The translations under genes were made by a program, and so were the position numbers. The notes beneath the pieces were generated by a model that worked only from the letters and a program-made list of their open reading frames with translations, was not told the origin of the DNA and did not search any database. Below are positions 6,588 through 10,358 of a DNA stretch of 10,358 nt, piece by piece (position 1 is the first letter of the stretch; every line of letters begins with the position of its first letter). This DNA is from Fidelibacterota bacterium. Its GTDB lineage: Bacteria > Fidelibacterota > Marinisomatia > Marinisomatales > UBA1611. The stretch spans positions 1-10,358 of the forward strand of contig DTUG01000152.1 of assembly GCA_012964275.1 (NCBI GenBank), read 5' to 3'.

Positions 6588-8327
6588 CTATCTTAAAATT
6601 TCACCATCGAATAATTCGACTATCCTATCCAATGTTTTTTCATCATCCAGATTAACTTCCGCAGAAGGTTTTTCATCTTTTCTTGCACTGTTTATCGGTG
6701 TTTTACTTTTTCCTTCTATTAATCTGATTCGCAAAGCCTGACCCAGCTTATTACTTATTACCTCTTCAACAACTGTCGCATGTTTTTCCACCATTTTTAA
6801 ATTAAACGCACTCTGACCGGATCCTTTTATAGTCACGATGCTGCCATCGTAATCAACCGGTGTACTGTTCTCCAGTACGGCACCGATCGATGGCCTTATT
6901 CTATGTATATTTTCCATGATATTAGGCCACGCAATTTCAACATCCTTTAATGCTATCCTTGGACTCTTTCTATCTTTAGGCTCAACTATTCTTTTATCGT
7001 TTATGTCAGATGAAGGTGTTTCGGAAACTACATTTTCCGATGACGATTGCTCATCATTTTTCTCTTCTTCAGTCTTCGGTTCCGCCAATTTAGCCTCTTT
7101 ATCCAGCTCGGATGGCTGGTTGGCATCTTGTTCCGGATAAGTTATTTTTTTACCTGTCGTCGCTGGGGACTGGGAAGTGGTGGGCTGCATGTCCGCAGGT
7201 ATTGGTATTTCTCCGGTTAGTAATGCATCAATAGAGACGGACCTGTCCAATTCCAAAAGTTTAAGAGCAGTCATTTCTAATAATAAATAAGAATCTTCCG
7301 CCCGCCTAATGTAAGCCGATGCGTCACTCAATACTTGACTGATACGGAGGAGGTCCCTTTTGTCCCAGGCTGCGGATTCCTGGTCATATAGGTTTTGATG
7401 CTCTTGATTCATTTCCAACAGTTCTCGGCCATTCTTTATCCCGGCATAAAGCAGGTTCCGTATATGTTCACCCATCCCAATCAATACTTCCGCTGCGGGA
7501 ACGCCAAAACCGGTAAACCTAGATAATAATTTTATCATTAGTTCATTATCTTTTTCTCGCACTGCTCGGGTAAAATCAAAATAGAGGTCCTGGGGAATAA
7601 GTCCCAACGCCTTCACCACATCCTTGTGGCGAACGGTAGAACCGCAAAAGGATATTACCTGATCCAGCAGACTCAAGGCATCCCGCATGCTGCCATCTGC
7701 TTTCCTGGCGATGGCTGCTACTGATTCTTTTTCTACTTTTATATTTTCAGCTTTGATAACGAATCCCAACCTTTCGGAGATCACCCGCAATGAGATACGA
7801 TTGAAATCAAACCGTTGGCAACGGGAAATAATCGTTGCCGGCACCTTGTGGACGTCCGTGGTGCAGAAAATAAATTTCCCATGCGGGGGTGGTTCTTCTA
7901 ACGTCCGCAACAGAGCATTAAATGCCGGTGTGGTCAACATGTGCACCTCATCGATAATAATGACCTTGTAAGCACAATTCATGGGGGCAAACTTGATCTG
8001 CTCGCGCAAATTTCGAATTTCCTCGATCCCACGATTAGAAGCACCATCTATTTCCAGTACATCCAAAGCACGTCCATCAGCGATCTCCTGTGCCGTTTCA
8101 GTATTTGAATCAAAATCGGCCGCTGGTCCGCCAGGATTATTCAATGCCATGGCTACAATGCGAGCAGTGGTGGTTTTTCCCACACCCCGGGGCCCAGTGA
8201 AAAGATATCCCTGGGCGATTCGGTCTTGTTTGAAAGCATTGACCAGGGTCTGAGTAATATGATCCTGACCAACAATATCCGCAAATGTCTGCGGACGCCA
8301 TTTTAATGATAATACTTTGTACGTCAT
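6588..8327 (-). CDS. dnaX: DNA polymerase III subunit gamma/tau
   Basis: The clamp-loader ATPase of the replicative polymerase. I start it at the ATG at 8327 (579 residues) because MTYKVLSLKWRPQTFADIVGQ is the canonical DnaX N-terminus. A GTG seven codons upstream lies inside the SRP RNA and is unlikely. Motifs: Walker A GPRGVGKTTTA at 45-55; Walker B VIIIDEVHML at 122-131; sensor 1 and arginine finger FIFCTTDVHKVPATIISRCQ at 152-171; sensor 2 region ADGSMRDALSLLDQ at 210-223; collar domain III to about 365. A low-complexity linker (about 375-455, rich in E, S and P) and a tau-type C-terminal domain (about 459-579) follow. Odd points: the four zinc-binding cysteines expected between about residues 62 and 82 are all absent (ALNNPGG ... 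TAQEIADG), and an A7 run at codons 393-395 may produce a gamma-like product. Confidence 0.97.
   Translation of the reverse strand: MTYKVLSLKWRPQTFADIVGQDHITQTLVNAFKQDRIAQGYLFTGPRGVGKTTTARIVAMALNNPGGPAADFDSNTETAQEIADGRALDVLEIDGASNRGIEEIRNLREQIKFAPMNCAYKVIIIDEVHMLTTPAFNALLRTLEEPPPHGKFIFCTTDVHKVPATIISRCQRFDFNRISLRVISERLGFVIKAENIKVEKESVAAIARKADGSMRDALSLLDQVISFCGSTVRHKDVVKALGLIPQDLYFDFTRAVREKDNELMIKLLSRFTGFGVPAAEVLIGMGEHIRNLLYAGIKNGRELLEMNQEHQNLYDQESAAWDKRDLLRISQVLSDASAYIRRAEDSYLLLEMTALKLLELDRSVSIDALLTGEIPIPADMQPTTSQSPATTGKKITYPEQDANQPSELDKEAKLAEPKTEEEKNDEQSSSENVVSETPSSDINDKRIVEPKDRKSPRIALKDVEIAWPNIMENIHRIRPSIGAVLENSTPVDYDGSIVTIKGSGQSAFNLKMVEKHATVVEEVISNKLGQALRIRLIEGKSKTPINSARKDEKPSAEVNLDDEKTLDRIVELFDGEILR
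7099..7151 (-). promoter_or_regulatory. Candidate slippage/frameshift site and downstream hairpin in dnaX
   Basis: Seven consecutive A residues on the coding strand (7151 to 7145) lie at codons 393-395, in the poorly conserved linker just after collar domain III. Losing one A, or a +1 shift, puts TAA directly after AAA AAA and gives a 394-residue gamma-like protein. A -1 shift or an extra A reads 15 more codons to TAA, giving 409 residues. Downstream, CCAGC (7119-7115) can pair with GCTGG (7107-7103), and TTAT (7140-7137) with ATAA (7102-7099), forming a bulged stem starting 4 bases after the run. E. coli uses -1 frameshifting on A6G and Thermus uses transcriptional slippage on A9 to make gamma. 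The heptamer phase here is not ideal for a tandem -1 shift. This is inference from position and context. Confidence 0.4.
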
Positions 8328-8338
8328 TAGAGATGTTT

Positions 8339-8608
8339 GGCCGTGCACCGTCGTTTGACCATCCCGAACATAATTTAACCCGAACCAGCCAGCTCAGTTC
8401 CAGATGTCTGCCAGCACATGGGTCGCAAGGCTTACCGCTGCTCCCTTCCGGGCCTGACGGGATTTACCTGCTGCCCATTGCAACAGATTGAAACTTCAAC
8501 ACTGCTTGATCCAACCCAATTACTCGGCGACGACCTGGCGACAGCATCGACCCTGCTATAGCGGATTGCAGGTTACAGGGCACCGCTAACTCCCCATCTA
8601 GCACGGCC
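8339..8608 (-). ncRNA. ffs: Signal recognition particle RNA, large bacterial type with Alu domain
   Basis: The RNA scaffold of the signal recognition particle, which with Ffh directs nascent membrane and secreted proteins to FtsY and SecYEG. The helix 8 core with its GGAA tetraloop (GTCAGGCCCGGAAGGGAGCA, RNA sense) lies at about 8458-8439. The 5' part (CTAGATGGGGAG, then GGTGCCCTGTAACC and AATCCGCTATAGCAGGG) matches the Alu domain of the Bacillus/Thermotoga type rather than the short E. coli 4.5S form. Ends are set by a perfect 8-bp helix, GGCCGTGC (8608-8601) with GCACGGCC (8346-8339), giving 270 nt; B. subtilis scRNA is about 271. Inner pairings such as TCTG/CAGA, AGTTTC/GGAACT, GGATCA/TGGTTC and CCGAG/TTCGG fit the long helix 5. 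It lies just upstream of dnaX, as in Bacillus. Confidence 0.96.
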
Positions 8609-8641
8609 TTCATAGTGTCCTTTAATTTCAATAATCAATCC

Positions 8642-8663
8642 AGGCTGGACTCAGACTCAGCCT
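8642..8663 (-). other. Small hairpin between tRNA-Ala and SRP RNA
   Basis: AGGCTG and CAGCCT form a 6-bp stem around a 10-base loop containing a tandem TGAGTC repeat. No U-run follows, so it is not a good intrinsic terminator. The 70-base spacer also lacks a well-placed -10 for the SRP RNA 5' end: the best TATGAA touches the mature RNA. The hairpin may therefore mark a processing site on a joint tRNA-SRP transcript. This is weak inference. Confidence 0.3.
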
Positions 8664-8678
8664 AAATGAATAATATTG

Positions 8679-8751
8679 TGGAGCCGATCGGGATCGAACC
8701 GACGACCTCTGCATTGCGAACGCAGCGCTCTCCCAACTGAGCTACGGCCCC
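8679..8751 (-). tRNA. tRNA-Ala (anticodon CGC)
   Basis: A 73-nt cloverleaf. The acceptor stem GGGGCCG/CGGCTCC contains the G3:U70 wobble pair that is the alanine identity element. The D arm is GCTC-AGTTGGGA-GAGC. The anticodon stem is CTGCG/TGCAG, with loop TTCGCAA and anticodon CGC, reading GCG. The variable loop is AGGTC and the T arm is GTCGG-TTCGATC-CCGAT. The discriminator is A73 and the next bases are CAA, so the CCA end is not encoded and must be added enzymatically. It is 70 bases upstream of the SRP RNA and may be co-transcribed with it. Confidence 0.98.
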
Positions 8752-8763
8752 TTTCACAAAGGT

Positions 8764-8792
8764 AATCTACTAAAGCAAAATCTGGAAGACAA
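8764..8792 (-). promoter_or_regulatory. Sigma70-type promoter for tRNA-Ala (and perhaps SRP RNA/dnaX)
   Basis: On the minus strand, TTGTCT (8792-8787) and TAGATT (8769-8764) are separated by exactly 17 bases. Each hexamer matches four or more positions of the TTGACA/TATAAT consensus. Initiation about 7 bases later would leave a leader of only a few bases before the tRNA 5' end, as expected for a tRNA gene. The rest of the 220-base AT-rich intergenic stretch (8752-8970) shows no gene or other clear element. Confidence 0.6.
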
Positions 8793-8970
8793 AATTCACT
8801 GTTGCACATTGGTATACTTCTAGTTTTTATGATATAAGGAACGGTCATAATGGTGATAATAATTTTTTATACAGCCGCTTTTACCACTTTTATCGCAACG
8901 AATTTATAAATAAAACAATAGATCATTTGAACTTATATACATAAAAAAATACTTTGATAAGATAATTTTT

Positions 8971-9354
8971 TTAGTAGATCACAACAATCTTGATCTCTTC
9001 AATCTCAAACCAGTCCCAGAAATTAGACCGGTCCAGTTTAAGCACTCCTTCTTTAAAACTAAACCGAAGTCGCTTCCGATATAAAGATTCTGTAAACCAT
9101 TGAGAATTTTCCCGCCTGTAATAGATGGCCACAAAAGGGGGGCTGTTAATCTTCAGATCCGGGATAACCAGGGTGCAGATGGCTTCGTTGAATTCACCTT
9201 CAGACGTAATGAAATCCAACTTGGAAAAACTATACACTCGTTTCCGGATAGGTGAGAATTCTTTGACATTGACAGGGTAATCCTGACCTGAAATAAATTG
9301 AGGCAGAATTGAGAGAATAAATGGTAAAATATAAAAAAGGGGGTGAAATCTCAC
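8971..9354 (-). CDS. Small secreted protein of unknown function
   Basis: Not recognised. The frame from a GTG at 9354 gives 127 residues. It opens with an evident signal peptide (hydrophobic core at residues 5-21, FYILPFILSILPQFI, then SGQ before DYPVN), with no lipobox cysteine, so export to the periplasm or outside is likely. The mature part is about 100 residues. Its ICTLVIPDLKINSPPFVAIY stretch and closing EEIKIVVIY strand suggest a small beta-sandwich; proteins with a similar 'tail' are common as unknowns in the Bacteroidota-like world. That resemblance is from memory. The start is uncertain: the GTG lies inside a strong terminator stem. A TTG about 11 codons upstream, preceded by AAAAGG, would give a longer, more basic n-region and overlap the previous gene. 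No good terminator follows it. Confidence 0.65.
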   Translation of the reverse strand: MRFHPLFYILPFILSILPQFISGQDYPVNVKEFSPIRKRVYSFSKLDFITSEGEFNEAICTLVIPDLKINSPPFVAIYYRRENSQWFTESLYRKRLRFSFKEGVLKLDRSNFWDWFEIEEIKIVVIY

Positions 9355-9358
9355 CCCC
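9333..9358 (-). terminator. Rho-independent terminator after the 146-residue gene
   Basis: GGGGGTGA (9358-9351) and TCACCCCC (9346-9339) form a perfect 8-bp stem with a GATT tetraloop, followed directly by six T residues (9338-9333). It starts 10 bases after the stop codon at 9369 and has no T-run in the opposite direction, so it acts on the minus strand. It should end transcription of the two genes upstream. It also overlaps the apparent start of the secreted-protein gene. Confidence 0.9.
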
Positions 9359-9368
9359 GAATTTCGGC

Positions 9369-9809
9369 CTACTTTTTCTTGCGCCCAAATAAACCTTTTT
9401 TCTTAGGAGCTTCTTCCTCTTCAGCTGGGTTATCATCGCCGCCGGGGTTGTTTTCTTTCTGACCCTCTAGGCGTTTCTCCCATTCACTGGCATCATCATC
9501 GCCTGCTGGACCTCCGCCCGAGGCATCTGCACTCTCTTCAGACGCAGTTTCTTCTTCATCGGATTGTTCCCAGATCTCTTTCAGCTTCTCGTGGCGCTTG
9601 ACTGAATTTTCCTTTAGGTTCTCCATCATTTCATTTACTTCTTCATCAAAGTCTGCTATGGTTTGTCCCAGTCGGCGAATCAGTTCCTCCTGGAGTGGGC
9701 CTCCGTACCCTTCACCGACCTTTTCCATCAGGTTGCCGAATTGCTCAATTAAATACTGTTTTTGAGGATCCATTGCTGGTTTATCCTGTCCGTTGTTTTC
9801 TTTGACCAT
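9369..9809 (-). CDS. Unknown cytoplasmic coiled-coil protein with acidic linker and basic tail
   Basis: Not recognised. The 146-residue protein has no signal peptide or membrane span. Residues about 14-82 are helical and highly charged (QYLIEQFGNLMEKVGEGYGG, then LQEELIRRLGQTIADFDEEV and ENLKENSVKRHEKLKEIWEQ), likely a coiled coil or helical bundle. Residues 83-134 are a disordered linker dominated by D, E, G, S and A. The last 11 residues (PKKKGLFGRKKK region, 136-146) are strongly basic, reminiscent of tails that touch nucleic acid, acidic lipids or other proteins. A good GGAGG lies 6 bases before the ATG. The gene follows its upstream neighbour after 11 bases and is closed by a strong terminator, so the two form a short transcription unit. 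Function is unknown. Confidence 0.8.
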   Translation of the reverse strand: MVKENNGQDKPAMDPQKQYLIEQFGNLMEKVGEGYGGPLQEELIRRLGQTIADFDEEVNEMMENLKENSVKRHEKLKEIWEQSDEEETASEESADASGGGPAGDDDASEWEKRLEGQKENNPGGDDNPAEEEEAPKKKGLFGRKKK

Positions 9810-9820
9810 GATGCCTCCGG

Positions 9821-10330
9821 TTACTGTGTTTTAATTTTCTCATATTGCTCCTGCGATAGAATGAATGTTTCTGTCGGGGTTAATAAAGTAGTAATTGCGT
9901 CAAACAATTCACCACTAAATATTAAACCGATCATCGTACCATTGAAACGAAAATACCACGATTCATCCAATCTTGGACTGCGCTGCATATTGTATAACTG
10001 CGCCATACTTAGTCCGATGATACCACTCACCGCATAAATATACGGTTTCAAAAATAAATACTCACTGGTAGAAAGTCTATATGAAATCGTTTCTACATAT
10101 TCCAGGGAAATTTTCTCATTACCAACTGGCGTTTGAACGTTTAGAATGTTATCCTGAAACGAGAGTAGTGTTCCTGTCAAACGTTTCCGGCCATGGTGAA
10201 AAATCTTCACAAATTGCGGCTTAGGCAGATCAGAGATTATTTCCACAGCACGTAAAAAGTCCATCCCAGCGTACATAGCAATACGTGCTTCTTCTGTAAA
10301 TCCCGGCTGCCTGTTAACATAATTTTGCAT
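9821..10330 (-). CDS. Unknown protein with beta-barrel-like segment and two hydrophobic spans
   Basis: Not recognised. From the ATG at 10330 it has 169 residues, but the frame stays open to the window edge (at least 9 more codons) and the ATG has no evident Shine-Dalgarno, so the true start may lie outside the window. Residues about 39-86 (VKIFHHGRKRLTGTLLSFQD, then ILNVQTPVGNEKISLEYVET) look like a small SH3/LSm-like beta domain of the kind that reads 'modifies surface, then encodes a constant'. Hydrophobic spans at about 92-112 (containing KPYIYAVSGIIGLSMAQLY) and 131-151 (TMIGLIFSGELFDAITTLL) suggest membrane association, with a polar loop between them. It precedes the coiled-coil gene by 11 bases in a probable two-gene unit. 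Function is unknown. Confidence 0.75.
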   Translation of the reverse strand: MQNYVNRQPGFTEEARIAMYAGMDFLRAVEIISDLPKPQFVKIFHHGRKRLTGTLLSFQDNILNVQTPVGNEKISLEYVETISYRLSTSEYLFLKPYIYAVSGIIGLSMAQLYNMQRSPRLDESWYFRFNGTMIGLIFSGELFDAITTLLTPTETFILSQEQYEKIKTQ

Positions 10331-10358
10331 AGAAACAAACCGTTTCAGGGATAGTGGC

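Noticed and set aside
8327..8348. Longer DnaX from the GTG at 8348
   Set aside because: The GTG is inside the closing helix of the SRP RNA, and the extra seven residues precede a canonical DnaX N-terminus.
8657..8848. Minus-strand open frame of 63 codons across the tRNA
   Set aside because: Its GRSSVGRALRSQCRGRRFDP stretch is simply the tRNA gene read as protein, a common false gene call.
8940..8970. A-run/T-run inverted repeat after the secreted-protein gene as a terminator
   Set aside because: The possible stem is A/T only with no GC core; too weak to call.
9230..9436. Minus-strand frame of 68 codons between the two small unknown genes
   Set aside because: It overlaps both neighbours in the third frame, runs through the terminator, and has no recognisable features; the signal-peptide frame is the better choice.
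1..10358. Mobile elements, CRISPR arrays, prophage or defence genes
   Set aside because: No transposase, integrase, repeat array or defence-type domain was found on either strand; the window is mostly core housekeeping genes.

Overview
The window is bacterial, and every gene I can support lies on the minus strand, so transcription runs from high to low coordinates. Base composition is moderately AT-rich and the genes are tightly packed. The organism is not identified. PgpA, a long-form SRP RNA with an Alu domain, and a small secreted protein ending in a beta-rich 'IVVIY' strand would suit an uncultured Gram-negative-type lineage, perhaps of the Fibrobacterota-Chlorobiota-Bacteroidota or Marinimicrobia sphere. 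That placement is a low-confidence guess.

Upstream block (10358 to 8971). Three small genes of unknown function: a two-membrane-segment protein that may run off the window edge, a coiled-coil protein with an acidic linker and lysine-rich tail, and a small protein with a signal peptide. A strong intrinsic terminator follows the second gene and lies over the start of the third.

RNA block (8970 to 8339). An intergenic region of about 220 bases carries a good sigma70-type promoter for tRNA-Ala(CGC). It is followed by a complete 270-nt large bacterial SRP RNA, whose 5' and 3' ends form a perfect 8-bp closing helix.

Genome-maintenance operon (8327 to 1). The order is dnaX, ybaB, recR, pgsA, pgpA, cinA, thpR, recA, recX and a partial PurL-like gene, with gaps of 0 to 11 bases and several stop/start overlaps. 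This joins the dnaX-ybaB-recR cassette (clamp loader, nucleoid protein, recombination mediator) to a pgsA/cinA/recA/recX cassette (phosphatidylglycerol synthesis, competence/damage protein, recombinase and its regulator). Both cassettes are known separately in many bacteria. recA has no intergenic promoter of its own here.

Most worth a second look: a candidate programmed slippage site in dnaX that would yield a short gamma-like subunit; loss of the zinc-binding cysteines in DnaX; the SRP RNA ending 11 nt before the dnaX start codon with no visible Shine-Dalgarno; the divergent PurL-like gene after recX; and the terminator embedded in the start of the secreted-protein gene. I found no mobile element, CRISPR array or defence system.
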